A DNA stretch of 64,000 nucleotides, from the NCBI RefSeq assembly GCF_003841485.1, contig NZ_REFY01000004.1:186001-250000 (forward strand), given 5' to 3'. This stretch comes from Natrarchaeobius halalkaliphilus. GTDB taxonomy: Archaea; Halobacteriota; Halobacteria; Halobacteriales; Natrialbaceae. The notes beneath the pieces were generated by a model. That model ran no database searches and was not told the DNA's origin. It worked only from the letters and a program-made list of their open reading frames with translations. How positions within the stretch are numbered: position 1 is the stretch's first letter; each line of letters begins with the position of its first letter. The position numbers and the translations under genes were made by a program. Positions 26,536-34,916 of the stretch are shown here, piece after piece.

Positions 26536-26811
26536 TTAGAGGTCGACGTACTGTGCTTCCCACTCCCGGCGAGCCTCGAGCTCTCGGCGGCCACGGCGGG
26601 TAAGTGTATAGAAGTTCGTCCGGCGATCTCTGGTCCCTTTCTCGACCAGGCCTTTGTCGACGAGCGTATCGAGGTTGGGATAGAGACGTCCGTGATGGAT
26701 CTCCTTTTCGTAGTATTGTTCGAGTTCCTCTTTGATGGCAAGTCCGTGCGGTTCCTCCTCGCCAGCGATGACGTAAAGCAAGTCACGCTGAAATCCTGTC
26801 AAATCGTACAT
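26536..26811 (-). CDS. PadR-family transcriptional regulator
   Basis: 91 aa. A winged helix: MYDLTGFQRDLLYVIAG, then HGRLYPNLDTLVDKGLV as recognition helix and RRTNFYTLTRRGRREL as the wing. It resembles the short haloarchaeal PadR/phiH1-repressor-like proteins, which lack a long dimerisation helix. The AAAATTCGACAGT region just upstream probably holds its promoter. The target is unknown. Confidence 0.9.
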   Translation of the reverse strand: MYDLTGFQRDLLYVIAGEEEPHGLAIKEELEQYYEKEIHHGRLYPNLDTLVDKGLVEKGTRDRRTNFYTLTRRGRRELEARREWEAQYVDL

Positions 26812-27074
26812 TGGGAAAGTACCATCCGTACTTACTGTCGAATTTTAATAAGGCTATCGGGTCGTTACGACGGAAAGAGCGGCTATTACCGACGAGGGAA
26901 CGGTATTCGCAGATCACGAAATGATAACGACCATGATGGATCGGTCACCGATCCACCTTTAACGCGGAGTTCATGTTTACTGTGCGTGTATTTCTGCGCG
27001 GGATAATACTGCGACGGAAGTGACAGAACTAGCCGTCCGAAGAAATGTAACTAGCAGTGAGTATCGTAAACAGG
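26812..27074. other. intergenic gap between PadR and the RNA candidate
   Basis: About 260 bp, moderately AT-rich. No ORF with family features. It probably contains the PadR promoter (AATAAG/TAAAAT-like tracts at ~26840-26860). Confidence 0.4.
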
Positions 27075-27168
27075 AAAGCAAATCGCGTGGCGGAAAAATG
27101 CCACGCGATCGCTTGCCGCCCTGAATTGGTCCCCGCTGACGCTTCGGCCCTCCAAGCGAAGCGTCACC
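27075..27168 (-). ncRNA. candidate small structured RNA
   Basis: On the minus strand a perfect 10-bp hairpin, TGACGCTTCG/CGAAGCGTCA (27166-27137), has the loop CTTGGAGGGC. After a ~28-nt linker comes a perfect 9-bp hairpin, TCGCGTGGC/GCCACGCGA (27108-27083), followed by TTTGCTTTCC, terminator-like. CTTTAAG at 27196-27190 would start transcription near 27166, at the base of the first hairpin. No start codon lies in the element. Strand choice rests on this promoter. Confidence 0.55.
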
Positions 27169-27189
27169 TGATAGGTTTCGCTGGTCCGA

Positions 27190-27196
27190 CTTAAAG
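27190..27196 (-). promoter_or_regulatory. TATA box for the candidate RNA
   Basis: On the minus strand this is CTTTAAG, about 25 bp upstream of the first hairpin. It is also downstream of the small gene at 27300, so it would give the RNA its own promoter. Confidence 0.45.
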
Positions 27197-27226
27197 GTAA
27201 CGACACAACCTGAAATCGTGATATGT

Positions 27227-27260
27227 TCGGTCGGGAGAACGATCGAACGATCCCGACCGA
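27227..27260 (-). terminator. hairpin downstream of the 48-aa gene
   Basis: A perfect 10-bp inverted repeat, TCGGTCGGGA (27227-27236) with TCCCGACCGA (27251-27260), 14-nt loop. It lies 40 bp past the stop of the minus-strand gene at 27300 and just before the RNA promoter, so it probably separates the two transcripts. Confidence 0.5.
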
Positions 27261-27299
27261 GGATCGGTGTATATCGGATCTCCGTCGGCGAGAACGAGA

Positions 27300-27446
27300 C
27301 TAGATGTGTTCTTCCTCGAGCACCCAGCCGATCGCGCGTTTATAGTGCGTGAACATCTCCCTGACGCCATCGTGGCGCATCTCTTCGCTCTCTAGGTTCT
27401 CTGCGAGGAACTCGTACTGTTCTCTGATCTCTGCTTCGTCGCGCAT
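27300..27446 (-). CDS. conserved haloarchaeal 48-aa protein
   Basis: MRDEAEIREQYEFLAENL, ending GWVLEEEHI. It is all-helical and acidic with a conserved MFTHYKRAIGWVLEEE end. I recognise the sequence type as conserved in haloarchaea, but it has no named function. The longer frame reaching 27566 adds 40 residues of GC-rich noise and is rejected. Confidence 0.7.
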   Translation of the reverse strand: MRDEAEIREQYEFLAENLESEEMRHDGVREMFTHYKRAIGWVLEEEHI

Positions 27447-27623
27447 ACTCGTCGGTGGGTCTCGATACCCAAAAAGCGAAGGGGTGGTTCCGAAGGATCG
27501 CCGTTGACCGACGTTCAGACGGTCTGTCGTACCGATGCACGCCGATCGTAGCGGGTTCGCGGTCACGTCAGAACTGACGTGCCACAGGTCGCACGCATCG
27601 AGCCGTCGTTTCGGCGGAACTGG

Positions 27624-28295
27624 TTAGATCCCGTCGTCTTCGTCCTCGTCGTCGCCCATGCCGTCGTCAGCTTCGTCGTCGGTCTCGGCTTCTTCACCGA
27701 GCGTGAGGGTGAGTTCTTCGTCATCGCCGTCTATCTCGACGTCGTCTTCGGCCTCGTCGCCCTCGTACTCGGCGCGGGCCGTGTACTCACCGTCCTCGAG
27801 GTCTTCGAACTCGACCTGGCCGTCCTCGTCCGTCTCTTCTTCCCACTCCTCTTCGTCTTCGTCATCGAGTCCGTTCTCGTCCTCGTCGTCGTCCATCCCG
27901 TCGTCTTCATCATCGAGTCCGTTCTCGTCCTCGTCATCGTCCATCCCGTCGTCTTCATCATCGAGTCCGTTCTCGTCCTCGTCATCGTCCATTGCACCGT
28001 CTTCTTCGAGCGTGACGGTCGCTCCCTCGACGGGTTCGGCTTCGTCGTCTTCAACCGTGACCGTAAGTGTATAGGTCTCGTCTTCGTCCTCGTCGTCGTC
28101 CATCGGATCGTCGTCTTCGTCCTCGAGTCCGTTCTCGTCCTCGTCGTCGTCCATCGGATCGTCGTCGGGATCGTCTGCCGCAGGGTCATCATCTTCGTCA
28201 CCGGGACCCTCGTCGGCACAGCCGGCCAGAACGAGCGCACTTGCAGTACCTGCCGCGACAACGAACTTGCGTCGGTTGAGTCTTGGGTGGGACAT
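27624..28295 (-). CDS. exported acidic repeat lipoprotein
   Basis: 223 aa, extremely acidic. The N-terminus carries a twin-arginine signal (RRKFVVAAG) and lipobox LAGC with C26 as the predicted lipidated residue. A beta-sandwich of the carboxypeptidase-regulatory/Cna-B type (TYTLTVTVEDDEAEPVEGAT, then DGQVEFEDLEDGEYTARAEY) is split by three near-identical 16-residue units, MDDDEDENGLDDEDDG. Two related 17-residue units precede the domain. It is anchored outside the membrane and may bind divalent cations; that is inference. Confidence 0.85.
   Translation of the reverse strand: MSHPRLNRRKFVVAAGTASALVLAGCADEGPGDEDDDPAADDPDDDPMDDDEDENGLEDEDDDPMDDDEDEDETYTLTVTVEDDEAEPVEGATVTLEEDGAMDDDEDENGLDDEDDGMDDDEDENGLDDEDDGMDDDEDENGLDDEDEEEWEEETDEDGQVEFEDLEDGEYTARAEYEGDEAEDDVEIDGDDEELTLTLGEEAETDDEADDGMGDDEDEDDGI
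27856..28000 (-). repeat. 48-bp coding tandem repeat, three units
   Basis: Three nearly identical 48-bp units inside the lipoprotein gene encode (A/G)MDDDEDENGLDDEDD. The near-identity at the DNA level points to recent duplication or slippage, so copy number may vary between strains. Boundaries are approximate. Confidence 0.7.
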
Positions 28296-28454
28296 ATCTC
28301 TGGATAGAACGTTCCCGCTGGTTTCAGTGCGGCCTGCAACTGCCGTACGTTAATGACCTGTTGTACGTCGTGTCCGCTCCGGTGACTGTCTTCGGTTGCC
28401 ACAGATATCGACCGGCGTTGATCGTCCGATCGTCTCGGCGGCGAACCAAACGGG

Positions 28455-28462
28455 TTTTAAAC
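28455..28462 (+). promoter_or_regulatory. TATA box of the rpl44e operon
   Basis: TTTTAAAC lies 33-40 bp upstream of the rpl44e ATG, giving a short leader. It would drive rpl44e, rps27e, aIF2 alpha and nop10 together. Confidence 0.55.
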
Positions 28463-28494
28463 GGCGCTGTCTTAGCCGTCGCCAAGAGATAACC

Positions 28495-28776
28495 ATGCAG
28501 ATGCCACGCCGATTCAATACGTACTGTCCGCACTGCCACGAACACCACGAGCACGAAGTCGAAAAGGTCCGAACGGGCCGTTCCTCGGGAATGAAATGGG
28601 ACGCGCGCCGAACGCGTCGAAACACCGCCGTGATCGGTAACGCTGGACGTTTCTCGAAGGTCCCCGGCGGTAACAAACCCACCAAGAAGACCGACCTCAA
28701 GTACCGCTGCGGCGAGTGTGGGAAGGCCCACCTCCGCGAAGGATGGCGAACCGGTCGACTCGAGTTCCAGGAGTGA
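28495..28776 (+). CDS. rpl44e: 50S ribosomal protein L44e
   Basis: 93 aa from [20 protein letters not shown]. Two zinc knuckles, CPHC and CGEC, and the basic [17 protein letters not shown] core are the L44e pattern. Large-subunit protein near the E site. First gene of the conserved archaeal cluster rpl44e-rps27e-aIF2a-nop10-PAC2. The earlier in-frame ATG at 28396 is not used. Confidence 0.96.
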   Translation: MQMPRRFNTYCPHCHEHHEHEVEKVRTGRSSGMKWDARRTRRNTAVIGNAGRFSKVPGGNKPTKKTDLKYRCGECGKAHLREGWRTGRLEFQE

Positions 28777-28781
28777 TTCAC

Positions 28782-28955
28782 ATGGCAGGAAATTTCTACA
28801 GCGTCCGTTGCAGTGACTGTGAGAACGAACAGACCGTCTTCGGCAAAGCGTCGACCGAGGTCGCCTGTGCCGTCTGCGGAACGACCCTCGCACGGCCGAC
28901 TGGAGGCAAAGCCGAGATCGAACACGAGATCATCGAGACAGTCGAGTCACGATGA
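28782..28955 (+). CDS. rps27e: 30S ribosomal protein S27e
   Basis: 57 aa, [20 protein letters not shown]. Its C4 zinc ribbon is CSDC with CAVC, the standard for archaeal S27e. It begins 5 bp after rpl44e and its stop overlaps the next ATG (ATGA). Confidence 0.96.
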   Translation: MAGNFYSVRCSDCENEQTVFGKASTEVACAVCGTTLARPTGGKAEIEHEIIETVESR

Positions 28956-29752
28956 AGTTCAGCGGCTGGCCCGACGCCGGCGAACTCGTCGTCGGCAAGA
29001 TCGACGAAATCGAAGACTTCGGCGTCTTCGTCGATCTCGAGGAGTACGAAGACAAACGTGGGTTGATCCACATCTCCGAGGTCGCGAGCGGCTGGATCAA
29101 GAACGTTCGTGATCACGTGCGCGAGGGACAGATCGTCGTCTGCAAAGTCCTCGACGTCGACGAAGGGCACGAGCAGATCGACCTCTCGCTCAAAGACGTC
29201 AACGACCACCAGCGCTCGGAGAAAATCCAGCAGTGGAAAAACGAGCAAAAAGCCGACAACTGGATGGACCTGGCCGTTGGCGAAGAGATCGACGACGAAG
29301 AGTACACCGCGATCGCTACCGAACTCATCGGCGTCCACGGCAGCCTATACGACGGGTTCAAACAGGCCGCGATCCACGGCGAAGAGGCGCTTTCGGACAC
29401 CGATCTCTCGGCCGACGAGATCGATGCGATCGTCGAAACCGCTCGCGAAAACGTCTCGGTACCGTACGTCACCGTCACCGGCTACGTCGACCTCGAGAAC
29501 CCCTCACCATCCGGCGTCGACGGCATCCGCAAGGCGCTCGAAGCGGGACAGGGCAACGGCGACATTCCCGACGAGATCGATCTCGAGGTGAGCTACGTCG
29601 GTGCACCGGAGTACCGGATCAAAGTCAAGGCACCGAACTACAAGACCGCCGAATCCCAGCTCGAAGCGAGCGCGGACCGCGCGGTCACCACCATCGAGAG
29701 CCACGGTGGCGAAGGCGAGTTCCACCGAGAGCGACGGACCGACGACGAGTAA
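28952..29752 (+). CDS. eif2a: translation initiation factor aIF2 subunit alpha
   Basis: 266 aa. The N-terminal S1/OB domain ([35 protein letters not shown]) is followed by a helical domain and a C-terminal alpha/beta domain ([18 protein letters not shown]). Part of the aIF2 heterotrimer delivering initiator tRNA. The start overlaps the rps27e stop by 4 bases, implying coupling. Confidence 0.95.
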   Translation: MKFSGWPDAGELVVGKIDEIEDFGVFVDLEEYEDKRGLIHISEVASGWIKNVRDHVREGQIVVCKVLDVDEGHEQIDLSLKDVNDHQRSEKIQQWKNEQKADNWMDLAVGEEIDDEEYTAIATELIGVHGSLYDGFKQAAIHGEEALSDTDLSADEIDAIVETARENVSVPYVTVTGYVDLENPSPSGVDGIRKALEAGQGNGDIPDEIDLEVSYVGAPEYRIKVKAPNYKTAESQLEASADRAVTTIESHGGEGEFHRERRTDDE

Positions 29753-29758
29753 CGAGAC

Positions 29759-29938
29759 ATGAAGTCGGATATTCGGGTGTGTTCGGCGTGGCGAGACCGA
29801 CACGAGCGCCCGGTATACTCCCTGTCTTCTACCTGTCCCGTCTGTGACGCGGACACCGAAAACAGCGCCCCGGCACCGTTCGATCCCACCGACGCCTACG
29901 GCGAGTACCGACGCGCTCTTAAACGTCGCAGTCGCTGA
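29759..29938 (+). CDS. nop10: H/ACA RNP protein Nop10
   Basis: 59 aa, MKSDIRVCSAWRDRHERPVY, with CPVC and the conserved PAPFDPTDAYGEYRRALKRR tail. Nop10 stabilises Cbf5 in the pseudouridylation complex. Zinc ligation looks partial: the first knuckle has only one Cys (VCSAW), as in haloarchaea generally. CTTAAACG near its 3' end could be an internal promoter for the next gene. Confidence 0.93.
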   Translation: MKSDIRVCSAWRDRHERPVYSLSSTCPVCDADTENSAPAPFDPTDAYGEYRRALKRRSR

Positions 29939-29944
29939 TACGGT

Positions 29945-30715
29945 ATGGACGAACTCGAGATCGACGCAGTCGCCGAGGTCGACCTGGACGACCCCGTCCT
30001 CGTCGAGGGATTGCCGGGCGTCGGTCACGTCGGAAAGCTCGCAGTCGATCACTTCCTCGAGGAACTCGAAGACGAGAGCACGCTCGTTCGACGCATTTAC
30101 TCACAGGAGTTCCCCCCGCAGGTGAGCATCGAAGACGGTGTTTCGGAGCTTACCTGTGCGGAGCTCTACGCCGTCTCCGTGCCGGACGGACGCGACTTGC
30201 TCTTGTTGACGGGTGACCACCAGGCACAGACCAACGAGGGTCACTACCTGCTGACCGATGCCTTCCTCGACGTCGCCCAGGAGTTCGGTGCCTCGGAGCT
30301 GTACGCACTCGGTGGCGTTCCGACCGGCGAGCTCATCGACGAGTACGCCGTCGTCGGCGCGGTCAGCCACGAGCCGATGCTCGCGGAACTCGAGGGCGAC
30401 GGCGTCGAGTTCCGCGAGGACGAACCCGCAGGCGGCATCGTCGGCGTCTCTGGACTCCTGCTCGGACTCGGTGAGCGCCGAGGCTTCGAAGCGGCCTGCC
30501 TGATGGGTGAAACGAGCGGATACCTGGTCGATCCGAAAAGCGCCCGTGCGGTTCTCGAGGTACTCGAAGCGCGTCTCGACATCGAACTCGACTACGAGTC
30601 CCTCGACGAGCGCGCCGACGAGATGGAGGACGTCATCGGCAAGATCCAGGAGATGGAACAGCAACAACAGGGAATGGAGATGCCGACGGACGACGACCTG
30701 CGCTACATCGGGTAG
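29945..30715 (+). CDS. PAC2-family proteasome assembly chaperone homologue
   Basis: 256 aa. PVLVEGLPGVGHVGKLAVDH begins the PAC2 fold, with LLLLTGDHQAQTNEGHYLL and LYALGGVPTGEL following. Archaeal members are proteasome-assembly-chaperone-like (COG2047). The C-terminus is a Gln/Met-rich coiled helix. Six bp after nop10, so in the same operon, as in most archaea. Confidence 0.92.
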   Translation: MDELEIDAVAEVDLDDPVLVEGLPGVGHVGKLAVDHFLEELEDESTLVRRIYSQEFPPQVSIEDGVSELTCAELYAVSVPDGRDLLLLTGDHQAQTNEGHYLLTDAFLDVAQEFGASELYALGGVPTGELIDEYAVVGAVSHEPMLAELEGDGVEFREDEPAGGIVGVSGLLLGLGERRGFEAACLMGETSGYLVDPKSARAVLEVLEARLDIELDYESLDERADEMEDVIGKIQEMEQQQQGMEMPTDDDLRYIG

Positions 30716-30904
30716 CGTCGAAATCGGTTCGCGGAGCTATTGACACCCGCCATCGAAACATCGGATCCGCTGGCAGTCAGTGAACGTCACTGCGCTCCCG
30801 CTTGCGAACTGGTTGGCAGTACCGAGCGTGCTGGCCGCTCAAGTGCGAGCGGTGAGCGACTGGTTTCGACGAGTACTAGTGGAACGGAGTTCACCGAACG
30901 TCGA

Positions 30905-32200
30905 CTACTGGGCGGCTCCTTTCTTCTCCCGTTTCTTTTCTTCTTTCTCCCGTTGTTCCTCGAGTGCCAACTCGACCGCCGTCGCGACGTCGACGAGCCC
31001 GGATCCCTGGTGTTCGGACGGGAGACTGATATCCTCCGCCGTGGCGTTCAGAATCTCCCTCGTTTCGGAGGCCGAGTAGCCGAGCGACATGATGATCGCC
31101 CCGGCACCTGCGACGTGAGGGGCGGCCATCGACGTCCCTTCGTAGGCGGCGTAACCGTCCTGTGGGACCGTCGAGAGGACATCGACGCCGGGTGCGGCGA
31201 GTTCGACCTCCGGCCCTCTGTTCGAAAACCACGCCAGCGTGTCGTCGGGAGTAGTCGCGCTCACTGCGATCACCTCGTCGTAAGCCGCGGGGTACAGAAC
31301 GGGTGCCCCTTCGTTCTGAGCCGACGCGACCAGCAACACGCCCTGTTCGTGTGCGTATTCGACGCCCGCCCGCTTTAGTTCCGTGTCGACGCCCCCGAGA
31401 CTCATGTTGGCAACGTCGAACTCGAAAAACCCTGCAAACGCCAGACCGTTCGCGATGTCGGAGTGGAACCCGACACCGTTCTGATCGAGTACTTTGACCG
31501 CGTGGAGCGTTACGTCCGGTCCGACGCCGACCACGCCGAGATCGTTATCGAGCGCACCGACGGTTCCCGCGACGTGCGTGCCGTGACCGCTCTCCCTGTC
31601 GTCGCTCCACGGTTCTTCACACTCCCACGGCACCAGATCACCCTGACATTCGGTGTACGCGGCTCCGTCGCCCAGATTCGCAGCCAGGTCTTCGTGCGAC
31701 GGATCGATTCCCGTATCGAGAACGCAAACGTCGACGTCGTCGCCCGTGATCCCCATCTCGTGAACGTCTCGTGCGCCGATCCGTTCGATCCCCCACGGAA
31801 CGGTCTGTCCGTTCGTCTCCTGTTGAACCTCGACCTCCTGGGGCGGTAACTCCACCTCGAGTTGGCGATCCACCTCGACGTATTCGATATCGTCGTTCTC
31901 CTCGAGCGTCTGCAAGCCGTCGAGATCCGACTCGATGGTCAGTGCGTCGAGCGGATCGATGTCGTAGTAGACCGTCGTTGCGACGTCCTTGGCCGTTTTC
32001 GCACCGTCGCCGTTCTTGTATCCGACGTTGTACCGCTGATCGTGATCGCCCACGGAGAGTTCGGTCCAGTTCTCGTCCGATCCGGCCGCGGCCGATCCAC
32101 TCGTTCCAGCGATACCACCCAGCGCGAGACCGCCCGCGCCAATCGTCTGGAGAACCGTTCGTCGGTTGGGCGTGGTAACCCGTGAAGAGTCGTGTTCCAT
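30905..32200 (-). CDS. secreted subtilisin-like serine protease (S8)
   Basis: 431 aa from MEHDSSRVTTPNRR. The twin-arginine signal (NRRTVLQTIGAGGLALGGIAG) is followed by an I9-like propeptide to ~130. The triad is D162 (VLDTGID), H206 (GHGTHVAG) and S357 (GTSMAAPHVAG). The oxyanion Asn is N296 in SAQNEG, where most subtilases have AGN. The protein ends in a charged EEKKREKKGAAQ tail instead of the C-terminal domain of halolysins. Confidence 0.92.
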   Translation of the reverse strand: MEHDSSRVTTPNRRTVLQTIGAGGLALGGIAGTSGSAAAGSDENWTELSVGDHDQRYNVGYKNGDGAKTAKDVATTVYYDIDPLDALTIESDLDGLQTLEENDDIEYVEVDRQLEVELPPQEVEVQQETNGQTVPWGIERIGARDVHEMGITGDDVDVCVLDTGIDPSHEDLAANLGDGAAYTECQGDLVPWECEEPWSDDRESGHGTHVAGTVGALDNDLGVVGVGPDVTLHAVKVLDQNGVGFHSDIANGLAFAGFFEFDVANMSLGGVDTELKRAGVEYAHEQGVLLVASAQNEGAPVLYPAAYDEVIAVSATTPDDTLAWFSNRGPEVELAAPGVDVLSTVPQDGYAAYEGTSMAAPHVAGAGAIIMSLGYSASETREILNATAEDISLPSEHQGSGLVDVATAVELALEEQREKEEKKREKKGAAQ

Positions 32201-32406
32201 CACATCAGCGTCTACCAAGATATCGATGTTTGTAATATCAGATCTACTGAGAGGTATCGATCTGATACTCTTCGTCACCAACCGCCTATCTCGAAGAAAT
32301 CACAGTATTCCCGTGACCGTCACGAACGTCGATACGACAGCGGGGTCGTCAGACCGAATGCTCGGGCGAGAGGGGGGTCCCCGAGAATACCGTACGGAAC
32401 GGCAGA

Positions 32407-33186
32407 TTAGCCCTCGAGCACTTCGTGAGAAACGTCCGCGTCCCGCAGCGAGTCGGTGACGCGGCCGACGGCATCGGTCGTGACGACCGCGGTCACCTCG
32501 AGTCCGCGTTCGGCGGCGTCGGCCGCGACGTCTCCGACGGCGAATCTGACGTCGGAATCTGCGTTCGCGCGCCGGCAGGCGACGACGGCTTCGACGCCGG
32601 TTGCGACGACCAGATCGGCGTCGGCACAGACCTCACTAACGGTGTCGATGGAGACGGTTCGACTCCCGCCGGTTCGAACGGTCGGCACCTGGAGGACGGT
32701 CACCGCACCGGGCTCGAGTTCGATGACGCCCTCGAAGCTGGTGACGCCGACGTCGGTCCCCGCCTCGGCGTCGGTCGTCGCGATACCGGTTGCGGGCCCC
32801 TCCTCGCCCGGCGTGGCGTGAAGCAATCCGTCCTGTAACGTGAGCGAGACGGTGTCGCCTTCGTCGATGTCTCCGGTCGCGATGGCGGCGTCCTCGCTCA
32901 TCGCACCGAGGACGTCACCGGTGACGTGATCGGCAAACCGACGGACGTCCTCGGCGGCCCCAAAGAGCCAGTCGACGCCCTCCGGGGTCACGCGGTAGCG
33001 CGACCGGCCCTCCTTCTCGACGAGACCCTCTTCGACGAGATCGCGGATGTACTCGCTGACCGCCTGACTCGTGACGCCGACTTCCCCGGCGATCTCCCCC
33101 TGGCTGACGGCGGGCTGACGCTCTGCGATCTGGACGAGGATCCGAAACCGCGTCGCGGCCCGTTTGTTATCGAGGACGTCGACCAT
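32407..33186 (-). CDS. MarR-like wHTH regulator, COG1497 type
   Basis: 259 aa from MVDVLDNKRAATRFRIL. The winged helix (SQGEIAGEVGVTSQAVSEYI, then YRVTPEGVDWLF) fills residues ~10-80. The rest is an alpha/beta sensor-like region with many A, D and V, typical of this archaeal regulator group. Effector unknown. It is divergent from the reductase gene at 33392. Confidence 0.85.
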   Translation of the reverse strand: MVDVLDNKRAATRFRILVQIAERQPAVSQGEIAGEVGVTSQAVSEYIRDLVEEGLVEKEGRSRYRVTPEGVDWLFGAAEDVRRFADHVTGDVLGAMSEDAAIATGDIDEGDTVSLTLQDGLLHATPGEEGPATGIATTDAEAGTDVGVTSFEGVIELEPGAVTVLQVPTVRTGGSRTVSIDTVSEVCADADLVVATGVEAVVACRRANADSDVRFAVGDVAADAAERGLEVTAVVTTDAVGRVTDSLRDADVSHEVLEG

Positions 33187-33391
33187 ATCCGTCCCTTGTG
33201 AGGACTGATGCAAAAAGGTACGCGATCACGGCTCGCGACGAATCCAGGATATTCGCCGGTCAATCACCGATTAGTACCTGCTGTTCTCGAGATTTCAGCG
33301 GAAAGCGGCGACAAAACGTGGTATTTACCGGACGGGGTCGATGCGACGACGACTGAACAAACTCATTAGGGTTGGACACAGTCTCGAGTGC

Positions 33392-34636
33392 ATGAACGAC
33401 CGCTACGACGTGGTGATCGCCGGTGCCGGACCGGCCGGTTCCCAGTGTGCGCGTGACCTTGCCGCCCGAGGCTACGACGTCGTCGTGCTCGAGACGGAGC
33501 CCGAAGACCAGTTCCCACGCCAGAGCAACAAATCGACCGCGGGAACGTTCCCCTCGATGATGGCCTCGTTCGGTATTCCCGACGACGTGGTGATGCAATA
33601 TACCGACAGCGTCGTCCTCGAGTCGCCAACCGACCATTACGTTCGCGAACAGCCCGGTGCAGTCCTCGAGTTCGCTGAGTTCAAGCGATTTCTCGTCAGC
33701 GATGGCCGGGCCGACGGAGCCGAGTACCGATTCGACGCGCGCGTGACCGCGCCGATCATGGACGGCGGCGAGATCGTCGGCGTCACCTACAACGGTGACG
33801 AGGAGGTGTACGGCGAGATCGTCGTCGACGCGACGGGGCCGGCCGCGCCGCTCGCGAAAAAACTCGACCTCGTCGAACTCGAACGCGAGAACCACGCGAT
33901 CGGCATCGAGTACGAGTTCGAAGGAATCGACATCGATCGTCCGGGTTTCGCGGACTTACACGACGCGATGATGCTTCGACTCGATCACGCGATCGCACCC
34001 GGGGGCTACTCGTGGATCTTCCACACGGGCGAGGACACCGCCAAGGTGGGCCTCTGTTACATCCAGAACGACATTCACCAGCGCTACGCCCGCGAGAGCT
34101 TCACGATCGACGACTATCTGGATCACTGGCTCGAGACCGATCCTCGGTTCCAGAACGCAGAACGCCTCGAGGGGAAACAACACCGCGGCTCGGCACACAT
34201 CCAGAGGCCGGGGAAGATGCATACCGATCGGTTCATGGCCATCGGAGACACCGTTCCGACGGTCGATCCGCTCTGGGGAGAGGGGATCAACAAGTGCATG
34301 CAATCCGGTCGGATGGCCGCTGCCGCGGCCGACAGTTGTCTGAAACACGGCGATCTCGAACCGACTGCCGACAATCTCGAGGTTTACGAAACGCTCTGGC
34401 ACCGCGAGGTCGCACCGAACGTCCGAAGCAGGCTGTGGATGACCAAACTCCTCTATTTCGCCTCGAACGAGCGCTACAACACGCTCATGGAGGATTTGAA
34501 CCGCTTCGACAACGAAACGCTGGCGAAGGCGAACCGCGGAAATCCGTTCGCCGTCGCGAAACTCCTCCAGCTCGGTGACATACCAATGCTCGCGCGGCTG
34601 GTCGCCCAGGAGTACGGATTCGGCAGTCCTCAGTAG
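33392..34636 (+). CDS. geranylgeranyl reductase-family flavoprotein
   Basis: 414 aa from MNDRYDVVIAGAGPAGSQCA, the FAD-binding loop. GGYSWIFHTGEDTAKVGLCY and AIGDTVPTVDPLWGEGINKC are the family's mid and C-terminal FAD motifs. The family includes digeranylgeranylglycerophospholipid reductase, which saturates archaeal lipid chains, and FixC-like dehydrogenases. The exact substrate is not certain. The in-frame ATG at 33341 is rejected. Confidence 0.87.
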   Translation: MNDRYDVVIAGAGPAGSQCARDLAARGYDVVVLETEPEDQFPRQSNKSTAGTFPSMMASFGIPDDVVMQYTDSVVLESPTDHYVREQPGAVLEFAEFKRFLVSDGRADGAEYRFDARVTAPIMDGGEIVGVTYNGDEEVYGEIVVDATGPAAPLAKKLDLVELERENHAIGIEYEFEGIDIDRPGFADLHDAMMLRLDHAIAPGGYSWIFHTGEDTAKVGLCYIQNDIHQRYARESFTIDDYLDHWLETDPRFQNAERLEGKQHRGSAHIQRPGKMHTDRFMAIGDTVPTVDPLWGEGINKCMQSGRMAAAAADSCLKHGDLEPTADNLEVYETLWHREVAPNVRSRLWMTKLLYFASNERYNTLMEDLNRFDNETLAKANRGNPFAVAKLLQLGDIPMLARLVAQEYGFGSPQ

Positions 34637-34679
34637 CGTTCGGAAAGACGTCAGACCGGACGCGGGTCTGTCGCGCCGA

Positions 34680-34886
34680 TCAGAGACGGCGCTGCTCACC
34701 GAGTATCTCCGCGGCTGTGATTATCGTGGCGAACTCGCCGTCGAGTTGTGCGAGCGTCGTCCGGTGGATCGTCCCCGCGTCGACGGACTCCCCGTCGTAC
34801 GTTCGGTCGAAGCTCGCGGTCGCGTCGTCGACGACGAGGACGTCGAACCCGCGGTTCGTCGCAGCTCGAGCGATCGTCGCCACGCC
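34680..34886 (-). pseudogene. C-terminal remnant of an isochorismatase-family hydrolase
   Basis: About 68 residues, VATIARAATNRGFDVLVVDD then DGEFATIITAAEI, match the last third of cysteine hydrolases of the isochorismatase family. The upstream sequence reads as unrelated codons to a stop near 34917, and the catalytic DHC or DCC just before VAT is missing (HFG instead). The N-terminal two thirds are gone. The downstream SDR gene may have been joined at the breakpoint. Confidence 0.7.
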
Positions 34887-34916
34887 GAAGTGAATGGCCG
34901 GCGGCCGCGACCGTGG

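Noticed and set aside
27856-28000. CRISPR-like spacing of repeats
   Set aside because: The repeats are contiguous 48-bp coding units without spacers. No CRISPR array was seen anywhere in the window.
27624-28295. EF-hand calcium loops in the acidic repeats
   Set aside because: The DDDEDENG units do not have the D-x-D-x-D-G-x-x-x-x-x-E spacing with flanking helices.
27579-28307. Hydrophobic 242-aa frame opposite the acidic lipoprotein
   Set aside because: It is the complement of D/E codons (giving V, F and L). The minus strand has a signal peptide and lipobox, so it is the real gene.
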